NCBI GenBank assembly: GCA_020072815.1
Contig: JAIQGE010000024.1
Location: 1 to 60,308 of the forward strand
Source of the DNA: Terriglobia bacterium
GTDB taxonomy: Bacteria; Acidobacteriota; Terriglobia; Terriglobales; Acidobacteriaceae
Length of the DNA stretch: 60,308 bases
Direction of reading: 5' to 3'
Shown: in pieces, positions 35,752 to 44,775 of the stretch
Numbering within the stretch: the first letter of the stretch is position 1
Layout: every line of letters starts with the position of its first letter
Position numbers and translations under genes: made by a program
The notes under the pieces: generated by a model
The model's database searches: none
What the model was told of the DNA's origin: nothing
What the model saw: the letters and a program-made list of their open reading frames with translations, nothing else

Positions 35752-36396
35752 TTAATTCCGGGTTCCTTCCGAGTGCTTCATCTCTTCAGCTACTTCTTTC
35801 ACTGGCTGGCGCAGCAGGCGAAACAGCAGGTAAACCAGCCCGGCCACCACAACAACCGCCACAATTGCCAGCCACAGATGGTTCTTGAACAGGTTTTTCA
35901 CCTGCCCCACAATCTGCGGACCAAAAAACACAGTCAGCACAGACAGCACGCCAAAGCGCACCAGACGGCCAGCAATAATGGCCGCAAGAAAATTCACCAC
36001 CTTCATCTCAAATACGCCGGCTGAGAGCACAAACAGCTTGAAAGGCGTAGGCGGAGGCAGGGTAGCCGGAATCATCAAGGCCAGAAACTCCTGGCGTTCA
36101 AAGCGGTCGCGTATGCGCTGCAGGCGGCCCGGATCCATGCGCTTGAGCAGGATGAGCTCTCCGCCGGCCCGGCCAATGCCGTAAGGAATCAGGCTGCCCA
36201 GGGCCGATCCCACCGCCCCGGCAATGCAATAAAGCCATGCCCGGTGAGGGTTGGCATAGACGTAGCCCGCCACCAGGGGGTCCATGGGGACGCCGAAAAG
36301 GGAAGCGTCAATGCCTGCCAGCAGAAAAACGCCCCACGCTCCCAGCGCTTTCAGGGCGGTAAGCCAGCTAAGATATTTGACGAGGAACCCGCGCAT
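35752..36396 (-). CDS. VTT-domain (YqaA/DedA-like) membrane protein
   Basis: This 214-residue protein of the SNARE-associated/VTT family has membrane helices around residues 10-30, 45-65, 105-130, 140-160 and 175-195. The re-entrant glycine/proline block GSALGSLIPYGIGRAGGE is visible. DedA-family members are linked to membrane potential and lipid scrambling. An upstream frame to 36531 exists, but the ATG at 36396 (MRGFLVKYL) begins the conserved part. Confidence 0.82.
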   Translation of the reverse strand: MRGFLVKYLSWLTALKALGAWGVFLLAGIDASLFGVPMDPLVAGYVYANPHRAWLYCIAGAVGSALGSLIPYGIGRAGGELILLKRMDPGRLQRIRDRFERQEFLALMIPATLPPPTPFKLFVLSAGVFEMKVVNFLAAIIAGRLVRFGVLSVLTVFFGPQIVGQVKNLFKNHLWLAIVAVVVVAGLVYLLFRLLRQPVKEVAEEMKHSEGTRN

Positions 36397-36566
36397 GGAA
36401 GGCTGGCATCCATTGTATGCGACCCCAGGCCCGGGAAAGAAGGTCTGGGGCTGCCAGGCGGCCCGCGCTTGCGCCTTTCGCGGGACATGGTAGAGTTGGG
36501 TGCGGCCCTTTACACAACATTTTTCCAACAATTACACTAAGCGGTTTACCGTTGTGAGGAGATTCC

Positions 36567-36815
36567 ATGCCGTCGGTTGAGGACCGGGTGACCCAGATTA
36601 TCGTCGACCAGCTTGGGGTCGAGCCCGAGGAGGTCAAGCCCAAGGCGTCGTTTGCCGACGATCTGGGCGCTGACTCCCTGGACCGCGTGGAATTGATCAT
36701 GGCCTTTGAAGAAAGTTTTGGGATGGAAATCCCGGACAGCGACGCGGAAAAGATCGTCACCGTCCAGGACGCGGTTGCTTACATTCAACGGAATGCGAAG
36801 TCAGTAAAACAGTGA
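36567..36815 (+). CDS. acpP: Acyl carrier protein, copy 1
   Basis: This 82-residue acidic four-helix protein carries the growing acyl chain in fatty acid synthesis. Ser37 in [10 protein letters not shown] is the 4'-phosphopantetheine site. The ATG at 36567 follows GAGGAG. It is about 70 percent identical by eye to the second copy, 81 bases downstream. Which copy serves the main pathway cannot be told from sequence. Confidence 0.95.
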   Translation: MPSVEDRVTQIIVDQLGVEPEEVKPKASFADDLGADSLDRVELIMAFEESFGMEIPDSDAEKIVTVQDAVAYIQRNAKSVKQ

Positions 36816-36838
36816 TCCCTTGCCGTCCGGGACGCACA

Positions 36839-36880
36839 GCAGCAGAAATCACGCAGAAGAAATTACGCAGCAGAAATCAC
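36839..36880. repeat. Three tandem 14-base units between the two acpP genes
   Basis: GCAGCAGAAATCAC is at 36839-36852 and again at 36867-36880, with the variant GCAGAAGAAATTAC between them (36853-36866). It ends just before the Shine-Dalgarno of the second acpP. It could tune spacing or translation, or be a slippage product. Confidence 0.75.
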
Positions 36881-36896
36881 AAGGAGACGCGATTCT

Positions 36897-37145
36897 ATGG
36901 CATCAGCAGTCGAAGAGAAGGTAAAGCAGATTATCGTGGAGCAGCTCGGAGTGGATGAGGGCGAAGTCACGCAGAACGCCTCATTCGTGGATGACCTCGG
37001 CGCCGACTCGCTGGATACCGTGGAGCTGGTCATGGCCTTCGAGGAAGCCTTTGATATTGAGATCCCGGACGAAGACGCGGAAAAGATCCGCACGGTCAAA
37101 GACGCCATCGAGTACATTGACAAGCACGCGAAAGGCGGGAAGTAA
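36897..37145 (+). CDS. acpP: Acyl carrier protein, copy 2
   Basis: This 82-residue acyl carrier protein has the phosphopantetheine site at Ser38 in [10 protein letters not shown], the commonest AcpP form. The ATG at 36897 follows CAAGGAGA. The stop is two bases before the fabF start, so this copy is the one most tightly coupled to fatty acid elongation. Confidence 0.96.
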   Translation: MASAVEEKVKQIIVEQLGVDEGEVTQNASFVDDLGADSLDTVELVMAFEEAFDIEIPDEDAEKIRTVKDAIEYIDKHAKGGK

Positions 37146-37147
37146 CG

Positions 37148-38386
37148 TTGGCCAGGCGTGTCGTCGTAACAGGGTTGGGCATGATTTGCGCTGTGGGCAA
37201 CACCAGCCCTGAGGTATGGAAGAACATCCTTGCCGGCAAGAGCGGAGTCAGTAGAATCACCCACTTTGACCCCAGTCCCTTTGCCTGCCAGATTGCCGCC
37301 GAAGTAAAGAACTTTGATCCCCTGAACTTCATTGAAAAAAAGGAAGTAAAGAAGATGGGCCGCTTCATCCACCTGGCGCTGGCCGCCACCGATGAAGCCA
37401 TGAAGATGTCAGGGCTTCAGGTGACCCCGGAGATCTCCAGCCGCGTAGGTGTGCACATAGGCTCCGGCGTGGGCGGCTTTGATGTGATTGAACGTGAGCA
37501 CGAAGCTCTGCTTACCGGGGGGCCGCGCAAGATCTCGCCTTTTTTTATTCCCGCCGCCATCGTCAATCTGGCGGCCGGGCACGTCAGCATCCGCTATGGG
37601 GCCAAGGGTCCCAATGAAGCCACAGCCACCGCCTGTACCACCAGCGCCCACGCCATCGGCGACGCGTATGAGATCATCCAGCGCTCTGATGCTGAGGCCA
37701 TGATCGCCGGCGGCAGTGAAGCGGCCATCACTCGCATGGGCGTGGGAGGCTTCGGGGCCATGCGCGCTCTTTCCACGCGCAATGACGAGCCGGAAAAGGC
37801 CAGCCGTCCTTGGGACGCCGGGCGTGACGGCTTCGTCATCGGCGAAGGCGCCGGGATCGTCATCCTGGAGGAGCTGGAATTTGCCCGCAAGCGCGGAGCG
37901 CCCATCCTCTCCGAGATCATCGGTTACGGCATGAGCGCGGACGCCTTCCACATTACCCAGCCGGCTGAGGACGGAGAAGGCGGCTACCGCGTGATGATGA
38001 ACGCCATTCATGACGCCAAGATCACGCCCGCCGACGTGGGCTACGTGAACGCCCACGGCACTTCCACGCCCATCGGCGACGCGCTGGAAACCTTGGCCAT
38101 CAAGCGCACGTTCGGAGAGGGCACCAAGATCGCCGTGAGTTCCACCAAGTCCATGACCGGACACCTGCTGGGCGGTGCCGGCGGCCTGGAAGCCGGCATT
38201 ACCATTCTGGCCTTGCGCGACCAGGTTCTTCCTCCTACCATCAACCAGGAAACTCCTGATCCCAAGTGCGACCTGGATTACGTGCCGAACACCGCGCGCA
38301 AAGCGTCGTTCGATATCGCGCTGTCGAATTCCTTCGGCTTCGGCGGCACCAACGGGTCGTTGATTTTCCGTCGCTGGACGGAGTGA
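37148..38386 (+). CDS. fabF: 3-oxoacyl-ACP synthase II (KAS II)
   Basis: This condensing enzyme of fatty acid elongation is 412 residues. It has the Cys-His-His triad: Cys163 in TATACTTSAHA, His near 304 in NAHGTSTP, and His near 341 in TGHLLGGAGG. It starts at TTG 37148, two bases after acpP copy 2, with GGGAAG upstream. The tight spacing suggests translational coupling. The C-terminal SFGFGGTN motif is intact. Confidence 0.96.
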   Translation: MARRVVVTGLGMICAVGNTSPEVWKNILAGKSGVSRITHFDPSPFACQIAAEVKNFDPLNFIEKKEVKKMGRFIHLALAATDEAMKMSGLQVTPEISSRVGVHIGSGVGGFDVIEREHEALLTGGPRKISPFFIPAAIVNLAAGHVSIRYGAKGPNEATATACTTSAHAIGDAYEIIQRSDAEAMIAGGSEAAITRMGVGGFGAMRALSTRNDEPEKASRPWDAGRDGFVIGEGAGIVILEELEFARKRGAPILSEIIGYGMSADAFHITQPAEDGEGGYRVMMNAIHDAKITPADVGYVNAHGTSTPIGDALETLAIKRTFGEGTKIAVSSTKSMTGHLLGGAGGLEAGITILALRDQVLPPTINQETPDPKCDLDYVPNTARKASFDIALSNSFGFGGTNGSLIFRRWTE

Positions 38387-38418
38387 GCAGGCTTCCGCCC
38401 CTGAAAAAACAACCAATC

Positions 38419-39303
38419 ATGCGCTCTCGCTCCCCCCAATTTGCGCGTTCTCTTCTGACACTAATATTCCTCCTTCCCTTGTGCGCGGAGGCCCAATCCC
38501 CTGCCTGGAGAGTCACCCTGGAGCCTCTCCGCCCCGTCAACGGCTCGCCGGTGCTGTTTCGCGTGACGCCGCCGGCGGCGCTGACGTCGCTGCAAGCGAC
38601 GTGGCTCGGGCACAAACTCCGGTTCCGCTTCAATGCGAAATGCAAATGCTGGTACGCTCTGGGGGGCGTAGAACTGTCCACCAAGCCCGGCAAATACCCG
38701 CTTCACCTGGAAGGCGACAGCGCCACCAACCACAGCTTGGCCTTCAGCCATGACGTGCTGGTCAGGGCCGCTCACTACCCTTCCACGGCTTTGAAAGTGG
38801 CGCCAGGCTTCGTTGAGCCTCCCAAGGAGATCCAACCGCGCCTGGAGGAAGAAGCGGCGCTCAAGAAGCGCGTCTTCGCGGAGACTACGCAGGAGTCGGT
38901 TTGGTCCGGCAGTTTTGTTGCTCCCACGCAAACCGACCCCACCGGAGTCTTTGGCGCGGGGCGCGTGTTCAATGGCAAATTGCGCAACCAGCATCAAGGA
39001 CTCGACTTCCACGCCAACACCGGCACGCCCGTGCATGCCACCAACAGCGGCAAAGTGCTTCTGGCCCGCAGTCTTTATTTCGAAGGTAACTGCGTCGCCC
39101 TGGATCACGGCGACGGATTGATCACCCTGTACATGCACCTCTCGGAGTTCAAGGTCAAAGAGGGTGACGCGGTAGAGAAAGGCCAGCTTCTGGGACTGAG
39201 TGGCGGCACTGGCCGTGCCACCGCGCCGCATCTTCATTTTGGCGTGCGCTGGCAGGGCACGTATCTTGATCCTGCGACTCTGCTCAAACTGCACGCCCCG
39301 TAA
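38419..39303 (+). CDS. Secreted M23-family peptidase
   Basis: This 294-residue cell-wall endopeptidase-like protein has a signal peptide (about 1-25). Its N-terminal half (to about 150) is beta-rich. The LytM/M23 domain shows HQGLDFHANTGTPVHA, LDHGDGLITLYMHLSEF and APHLHFGVRW, giving the zinc ligands and the HxH pair. It probably cuts or remodels peptidoglycan. The ATG at 38419 is chosen; the frame runs back into fabF but without a sensible start. Confidence 0.92.
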   Translation: MRSRSPQFARSLLTLIFLLPLCAEAQSPAWRVTLEPLRPVNGSPVLFRVTPPAALTSLQATWLGHKLRFRFNAKCKCWYALGGVELSTKPGKYPLHLEGDSATNHSLAFSHDVLVRAAHYPSTALKVAPGFVEPPKEIQPRLEEEAALKKRVFAETTQESVWSGSFVAPTQTDPTGVFGAGRVFNGKLRNQHQGLDFHANTGTPVHATNSGKVLLARSLYFEGNCVALDHGDGLITLYMHLSEFKVKEGDAVEKGQLLGLSGGTGRATAPHLHFGVRWQGTYLDPATLLKLHAP

Positions 39304-39320
39304 GAAGCAGCGCCAACAAG

Positions 39321-39347
39321 AAAGCGTGGCTGGTTAGGCCACGCTTT
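39321..39347. terminator. Terminator between convergent M23 and PDZ genes
   Basis: AAAGCGTGGC (39321-39330) and GCCACGCTTT (39338-39347) form a perfect 10-base-pair stem with a 7-base loop. The A-rich and T-rich ends let it work on both strands. Confidence 0.85.
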
Positions 39348-39375
39348 GCTTGAGGAGGCACGGGGGCAGAAAGAG

Positions 39376-40494
39376 CTAGATCAACGCGTCAACATATCTT
39401 TTGATTTCTATCTTCAGCTCTTGTTGCATGAGCTTTTCCGTCCGGCGGAGTTCGTTGCGCGCGTCGCGAAAAGCCCGGCGCATTTCCGGCTGCTGGCTTC
39501 TGACCGCGGCCAGCGCGCTGCGCAACTGTGCCCGCAGCTCCCTGCCGGGGAAGACCAGGTTATGCGACTCTGACGGCTCGTCAGGATCGGCCACCGAATC
39601 CTCGATGATGCTGTCAATATTGCCTTCCAGCAGTTCCATGTCATCGAAATCAAGGTAGAGCTTGGAGGAGTCTTTGGCGCCGTGTTGCGGCACTTCTACC
39701 GTGACCGTTTGCTCGTGCTTGTCACGGACAATGCCCAGATTGATCTTGCCGGCTTCGCGGTGGCTGCGCAGTATGCGCGACAGGTCGGAGCGGTCCGTAA
39801 GCTTTTCGTTTTCCGCTTTCACGATCACGTCACCGGCTTTGATCCCCGCTTTTTCCGCCGCGCTGCCTTTTTCCACGCTGCGCACCAGGATGCCTTCGCC
39901 GTTCTTCACGCCAAAGTATTCACCCAGCTGCCGGGTCAAGCCTTCCGTCTGGATGCCCAGGATCCGTGAATAGCTTTGCATCACGATCACGTTAGGGACG
40001 CCGAACGCATTGGGCATCTCCGGTATCCGCGGCACGACTGGCCAGCTCGGATGGCTCTCCGCTACAACCTTGCTGCGATCGGCCAGTTGGGCGCTGATCT
40101 TCATGATGTTGCCGTCGCGGCTCACGTTCAGCGTCACGGTGCGTCCCGGCGGCGTTTCTTTGATCATGCGCCGAAGCTGTTCCTCGCTTTCAATGCGCGC
40201 GCCGTTGAAATCCAGAATGACGTCATGTTCTTTCAAGCCGGCTTTCCCCGCGGGCGCGTCCTGGTCCACCATGGTGACCTCTACGCCGCGTTCTTCCTTG
40301 AGCTTCAGCGGCCCAACGCGGTCCGCCGTGATGTCCCGGATGTCCACGCCCAGGTACGACCGGCCTTGCGCGGCTGCGCCCAGCAGGACTTCCATGTTCT
40401 TGCTTTGCATTTCCGGCTGTTCTTCCGGGCCGGCGGACGCGGCGGGCAGGGCCAGCCCGGCGAGCAGGAGCGTTGTTGCTAATGTTTTGATCAT
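39376..40494 (-). CDS. Periplasmic protein with two PDZ domains
   Basis: This 372-residue protein has a signal peptide (about 1-22). Two PDZ domains follow (about 45-145 and 180-265). The first contains YLGVDIRDI and GLKEHDVILDFNG; the second contains GILVRSVEKGSAAEKAGIKAGDVI. A long charged helical tail closes the protein. No protease domain is present, so it is not a full HtrA/DegP. It is the last gene of the sigma / anti-sigma / DUF4097 run and is likely a target or sensor in the same response. The start is ATG 40494 with GGGGGAA upstream. Confidence 0.85.
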   Translation of the reverse strand: MIKTLATTLLLAGLALPAASAGPEEQPEMQSKNMEVLLGAAAQGRSYLGVDIRDITADRVGPLKLKEERGVEVTMVDQDAPAGKAGLKEHDVILDFNGARIESEEQLRRMIKETPPGRTVTLNVSRDGNIMKISAQLADRSKVVAESHPSWPVVPRIPEMPNAFGVPNVIVMQSYSRILGIQTEGLTRQLGEYFGVKNGEGILVRSVEKGSAAEKAGIKAGDVIVKAENEKLTDRSDLSRILRSHREAGKINLGIVRDKHEQTVTVEVPQHGAKDSSKLYLDFDDMELLEGNIDSIIEDSVADPDEPSESHNLVFPGRELRAQLRSALAAVRSQQPEMRRAFRDARNELRRTEKLMQQELKIEIKRYVDALI

Positions 40495-40549
40495 TGGAGC
40501 ATTCCCCCAATCCAAGAATTATCGGGACGTCTGTAGGACGTTCCGGAAG

Positions 40550-41683
40550 TTATTCATTCTTTGCCATCCGTTTGAGCTCGATATTTCCCGTGGTGGTGTG
40601 GACGTGCAGCAGAGGTCCTCCGCCGTTCAAATTGCCTTTGGCGAACATGGAGCGCGGGCCAAACCGCTCTTTGGGTTTGTCAATCTTGAGTTCAGAAAAC
40701 TCGCTGGTGATGCCGGATCCGCGTGCCGTGTCCACGGTGGCCACAATGGTCACGCCCAGGCCGTCCGGCACGTACACAATAATGTCGCCCATCTTGGTTT
40801 CCAGCCGGGAATCGCTGAAGATTTTCACGCCCGGGGCGAGCGTCGCCACAATCGGTCCGCTGCCTGTCTCTGCCCGCAAACCTCCGTGGATCACGCCCAC
40901 TCTGATCTTGCCACCGCTGGTTTCGATCTGCGCCGGGCCTCCCGACTCGGTGACTTCAACGGCGCCGCCGCCGGTTTCCGCCTTGATGCCGCCATCACAT
41001 TTGGTCACGCTGATGGAGCCGGCCCCGGTGCTTAAGGTCATGACTTTGGCCGCTCCGATGTTCAAGTTGCCGCCGCCCGAACTGGCTCGTACTTTCCCGC
41101 CCGCTGAGGCAATGCGAATATTGCCGGCCACGGTATTCGCGTCCACATCATGGCCCACGCGGCCAATATCAATGCCCCCGCCGGCGCTGGACACCGAAAC
41201 ACCGCCGCCAATCTGGTCCAGTTGGATGTTGCCCCCGCCGGTGCTGGCGATCACTTTGCCCTCAATCCCGTTGGCGGAAACCGCCCCGCCCTGGGTCTCC
41301 AGTTTGACCACCGCGGTTTGCAGCGGAACGTGGACTTCAAAATCAATGTAGCCCTGCCGGGTGCCTTCGCAGTCCGCGCGCAGGATGGCGCCTTCCGCGG
41401 AATTGAACGTGCTGAACTTCAGGCGCTTGAATTCGGCGCGCGCTGCGGCTTCCGAGCCGGCATAGACGTGTTCGCGGATCACGTAGCTGATGCTCAGCTG
41501 ATTTCCGCCCTGCACCCTAATGGCCCCGGCCGTGGAGCGCACGCGTACGATCTTGTTGGCCGGCAAAGTGCCTTTGATTTCCTGGATCCACTCATTGCCG
41601 GAGCGATGGATGGGCTTCTGCGCCCCTGCAGCCACACTGGCCGTCAAGAAAAGGGCCGCGAGTTGTAAGTACTTCGTCGACAT
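40550..41683 (-). CDS. Secreted DUF4097-family beta-repeat protein
   Basis: This 377-residue protein has a signal peptide (1-21). A long array of short glycine-rich beta strands follows (repeated GGxIxV and GGNIxL words from about residue 125 to 290). This is the DUF4097/adhesin-like beta-helix pattern, common in Acidobacteriota. The family has no enzymatic role; it is thought to form an extended envelope structure. It lies 24 bases downstream of the anti-sigma gene and belongs to its operon. Confidence 0.85.
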   Translation of the reverse strand: MSTKYLQLAALFLTASVAAGAQKPIHRSGNEWIQEIKGTLPANKIVRVRSTAGAIRVQGGNQLSISYVIREHVYAGSEAAARAEFKRLKFSTFNSAEGAILRADCEGTRQGYIDFEVHVPLQTAVVKLETQGGAVSANGIEGKVIASTGGGNIQLDQIGGGVSVSSAGGGIDIGRVGHDVDANTVAGNIRIASAGGKVRASSGGGNLNIGAAKVMTLSTGAGSISVTKCDGGIKAETGGGAVEVTESGGPAQIETSGGKIRVGVIHGGLRAETGSGPIVATLAPGVKIFSDSRLETKMGDIIVYVPDGLGVTIVATVDTARGSGITSEFSELKIDKPKERFGPRSMFAKGNLNGGGPLLHVHTTTGNIELKRMAKNE

Positions 41684-41707
41684 TTCGATTTTGTCTGTGT
41701 CGCTTTC

Positions 41708-42637
41708 TTAGTCCAGATTCGGGGTGCTGGCGATATACCGCTGCGCCTGGCCGCGGATCGACGCATTCTGGTCATTCAGCAACCCGTGCAACACGTCGCG
41801 AACGCTGCTGTCCGCTTTCACCGGGTCCAGCAGGCTGATCGCCTCCTGGCGGACGCCGGGATTCGAGTCATACCGCAGCGCTTCCAGTACGGCATCGCGC
41901 ACGCGGCGGTCGTCGCGCACGTAGCCTTTGAGCGCGTCCAGGGCCTGGAGCCGCACGCCCGCATTGTCGTCATAGTGTAACCGGGAGATCAGTGCATCGC
42001 GCACGTCATCGTCTTGTGTACGGCTTTTCAGAATTCCCATGGCCACCAGCCGTACATCAATGTTGTTGCTGTTTTGCGCCGCCATCAGCAGTGATTGCAT
42101 CTGGGGATCGTCCGCCGTCCCTTCATACACCTGTGGCCGCAGGGTGTCATATTTCACTTGAACTCGGTTGGAATTGGGCTGCTGGACGATAGACTCAAAG
42201 CCGGCGATGCTGGCTTCTTGGGGCAGGATCGAAGTGCCTGTTCCGGTGGGGGCCTCGGGGTGGTTGGCTATGCGCCATGTGGTAAGCACCCCGCCAGTAA
42301 AGCCGATCATCAGCAGCGCCACGGTCAGCGCCGGAGCCAGTTTGAGCTGGTGCATCCATCCGGCAACGTCAAAGACGAACATGCCCCAGCCGCCGCGCGC
42401 CTGTTCGGCGTGTTCCAGCTCTTCCTGCAGCTTCATGCGGCTTGCGGCCAGCAGGTTGGGAGAGACCTCCTGGACCGGAAACGCCGCCATGTCCTTCTTG
42501 AACGCTTGCGCCTGCTCCACTTCCTTGCGGCAACCCAGGCAATGGTTCACGTGATGCTCAAACTCGTATTTCGCGTCGTCCCCCAGTTCGTCATACATGT
42601 AGAGGACAACGTTTTCTTTTACCCATTCGCAGTTCAT
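41708..42637 (-). CDS. Membrane anti-sigma factor with zinc finger and HEAT-type repeats
   Basis: This 309-residue protein has a cytoplasmic zinc-binding anti-sigma domain (zf-HC2). The ligands are His29, Cys33 and Cys36 (HxxxCxxC), with Cys3 near the N-terminus. One transmembrane helix lies at about 100-121. The periplasmic part (about 190-305) holds four to five helical repeats with VRxxALxxL pattern, HEAT-like. It would hold the ECF sigma encoded upstream and release it when the outer part senses a change. The fusion with HEAT repeats is uncommon. The ATG at 42637 begins the zinc-finger block. Confidence 0.85.
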   Translation of the reverse strand: MNCEWVKENVVLYMYDELGDDAKYEFEHHVNHCLGCRKEVEQAQAFKKDMAAFPVQEVSPNLLAASRMKLQEELEHAEQARGGWGMFVFDVAGWMHQLKLAPALTVALLMIGFTGGVLTTWRIANHPEAPTGTGTSILPQEASIAGFESIVQQPNSNRVQVKYDTLRPQVYEGTADDPQMQSLLMAAQNSNNIDVRLVAMGILKSRTQDDDVRDALISRLHYDDNAGVRLQALDALKGYVRDDRRVRDAVLEALRYDSNPGVRQEAISLLDPVKADSSVRDVLHGLLNDQNASIRGQAQRYIASTPNLD

Positions 42638-42645
42638 AAAAACCT

Positions 42646-42763
42646 CAGCACTTAGCAAATAGCACTTAGCAACTGGCAACTAGCACTTAGCTCAAATCCC
42701 AATTCTTTGTTCACCAGGCTGCCTGCATCTTCTAAACAAAAGCTAGTTGCTAGCTGCTAGCTA
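42646..42763. repeat. Intergenic palindrome (AGCAATCAGC family, copy 3)
   Basis: The left arm is AGCACTTAGCAAATAGCAC (about 42647-42665); the right arm is AGCTAGTTGCTAGCTGCTAG (about 42741-42760), reaching the sigma-factor stop. It separates the sigma gene from the anti-sigma gene, an unusual break in a pair that is often overlapping. Confidence 0.7.
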
Positions 42764-43363
42764 CTTACTTCTCATCGGCGCCAATACGCCTCTTAGCTTC
42801 TGCGTCGCCCGGAAGAGCGTGTTCTTGGCCGTTTCTTCCGTGGTATTGAGCATCTCGCCGATGGTGCGCAGGCGCAGCCCCTGGTAATGCTTTAATTCAA
42901 AAACCATGCGTTCCCGCGGCGTCAGCCGGGTAAGCGCTGCCGCGATCTTCGCGCCCAGCTCTCGCCGCATCAGGTCGCGTTCCGGATTCGCGCCGGCGCG
43001 GTCGTCAGACACGCGGTCCAGCAAATCCATTTCCTGTCCGCTCGAATCGGTCACCACCGCGGAATCTTCTTTGCGCGTCTGCCGCTTGCGCAGATGGTCC
43101 AAGCACAGGTTGGTGACGATGCGGTAAATCCACGTGTAAAAGGAACATTCAAACCGGAAATTGCCGATGTGGCGATACGCCTTGAGGAACGCTTCCTGGT
43201 AAATGTCGCGCGCGTCGGCTTCCGAGCCGGTCAGGTGCAGCGCCAGACGGAGCACGGCCTGATCATACTGGCGGACCAGTGCTTCGAAAGCGGCGCAGTC
43301 GCCCCGCTGAGCGGAGCGAATCAGCTCGCTGTCGTGAACGCGGCTTAGGGGTTGACTCACCAT
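42761..43363 (-). CDS. ECF-family RNA polymerase sigma factor
   Basis: This 200-residue sigma factor has region 2 (FEALVRQYDQAVLRLALHLT, then ARDIYQEAFLKAYRHI and the -10-reading SFYTWIYRIVTNLCLD). Region 4 is near the end (LTPRERMVFELKHY and the helix-turn-helix RLRTIGEMLNTTEETAKNTL). The middle linker is variable. It directs polymerase to a set of envelope genes, probably including its own operon. An in-frame extension to 43474 exists; the ATG at 43363, with GGAG upstream, fits the family start. Confidence 0.9.
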   Translation of the reverse strand: MVSQPLSRVHDSELIRSAQRGDCAAFEALVRQYDQAVLRLALHLTGSEADARDIYQEAFLKAYRHIGNFRFECSFYTWIYRIVTNLCLDHLRKRQTRKEDSAVVTDSSGQEMDLLDRVSDDRAGANPERDLMRRELGAKIAAALTRLTPRERMVFELKHYQGLRLRTIGEMLNTTEETAKNTLFRATQKLRGVLAPMRSK

Positions 43364-43662
43364 TGCTCCGGAGGAATGTGAGCTCCGTTTACCGTTCGCG
43401 CCAACCGCTCCTTTCCACAGTGCAGTTTCGGCCGGCATCTGTTTTAGTGTCCCTGTAATCCTCTCTGCTTGCAATTACTTGGACGCGCCAAAACACGAGA
43501 CGTAAGCTGAGGTTATCCCATTTTCGAACAGTTTTAAAAGGGGCCGCCGCAGGCAGCCGAATCTTGCCCGGGCAGGGGTGCAAAACCGCCCAGATGCCCG
43601 ACCGGATAGGAAATATCGGGTATGGACGTGTAGCGGGTAGGTCTCCCGCCCGGTACCGCTGC

Positions 43663-44664
43663 TCAGTCTTTCGTTAAGATCGCAGAGACCGTCGGCGTTG
43701 CTTTTCCCAGTCGCGAATCCCCGGAAATCGAATGGAAGAAGCGGGTTGTCTTTGCTGAAAATCCAGCCTCGTACGCAATTTCCAGCATATCGTCCACCGT
43801 GGAAGAATCCTCCGGATCGCGGGTCCTCTGGCTTCTGATCAACAGAATCCCGCCGGAGCGCAGCAGGGTGAATGCATTGACGATTCCTGCCCTGAGCTCC
43901 ACCTTGTCGACAAGTTGCAGGCCGGAGCAGAAGATCACATCCACAGTGCCGGGTGCTGACACAACGAACCTGTTGGTTGCGAAGAGGATACCATCCTCTT
44001 GCGGAACAAAGAACCCGTTGTTCATGTAGACGGCCATCGAGTCTTTCGTCATCAACGTGCTTGCGAAACTGATCAAGAAGGCGGCGATGAAGCAGCCCTT
44101 GGTGACAGGCACGTAAACGAAAGGGCGACCCTGGGCCAGGGCATTGAGGTGTTCCCGCACGAGAAACTTTCCCTGCAGTCCCGGGCCGTAATCAATGACG
44201 ATTCTGGAGTGCGACACCGGGGGCAAATCATAGCTGTGCTGGTTCGCGTCAAAGAGAAGAGTGTCGTTCATCAGGGTGGTTGAGGCTGCATGCGAGGACC
44301 AACCCGGGGAAATCATAATATCGGCAGCGCAGGCGCATGCTGCCTGCATTTCAAACGCCGCCAGTCCTTTCCGCCAGGCTGCGGGCGACTCTTTAAGAAT
44401 GGCGCGCAAGGCAGGTTGAAACGTGCCCTCGCTGTAACTGTGTTCGCCAAATAGCTCGCCGAGCTTGGCATCTTCAAAATTCCCAGGGTGTAAGCGTGCG
44501 ACTTCATCATGGCTGCACACTGCCAGGGCGCAGGGGAATATGTACTTTTGAAAATTCTCGAGCGTCGCAAACTCACGCGGCGCGCCCAAGAGCTCGCATA
44601 TATCTTCCACTGTAACTTGATCTTCAGGGCACCTGGGCGGTCTTTTCCAAGGCGTGTCGAACAT
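43663..44664 (-). CDS. Hypothetical protein, weak methyltransferase-like fold
   Basis: I do not recognise this 333-residue protein with certainty. A Rossmann-like order can be seen in the second half: RIVIDYGPGLQGKF (glycine-rich motif I-like), VDVIFCSGLQLV (motif IV-like) and LLRSGGILLIRS. This would fit a class I SAM-dependent methyltransferase-like domain, but the match is weak and the GxGxG motif is incomplete. The first half is helical with no assignment. It stands alone between the sigma gene (188 bases to its right end, nothing seen there) and rplI. Confidence 0.45.
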   Translation of the reverse strand: MFDTPWKRPPRCPEDQVTVEDICELLGAPREFATLENFQKYIFPCALAVCSHDEVARLHPGNFEDAKLGELFGEHSYSEGTFQPALRAILKESPAAWRKGLAAFEMQAACACAADIMISPGWSSHAASTTLMNDTLLFDANQHSYDLPPVSHSRIVIDYGPGLQGKFLVREHLNALAQGRPFVYVPVTKGCFIAAFLISFASTLMTKDSMAVYMNNGFFVPQEDGILFATNRFVVSAPGTVDVIFCSGLQLVDKVELRAGIVNAFTLLRSGGILLIRSQRTRDPEDSSTVDDMLEIAYEAGFSAKTTRFFHSISGDSRLGKATPTVSAILTKD

Positions 44665-44732
44665 GGCCGGTCATCATACGCCGGCGGTCTTTGCGAATGC
44701 CAGGCAATTGGGGAAGGTAACAAAAACAGAAA

Positions 44733-44758
44733 AGGCTCTGGGCTTGAACCCAGAGCCT
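44733..44758 (-). terminator. Intrinsic terminator of the rpsF-rpsR-rplI run
   Basis: A perfect 10-base-pair stem (44733-44742 with 44749-44758, 6-base loop) is followed on the - strand by a T-rich run (complement of 44720-44732). It is placed 17 bases after the rplI stop. Confidence 0.9.
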
Positions 44759-44775
44759 GCGTGTGGTGTGAAAAG

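Noticed and set aside
39376-40494. HtrA/DegP protease for the PDZ protein
   Set aside because: No trypsin-like domain or GNSGG motif precedes the PDZ domains.
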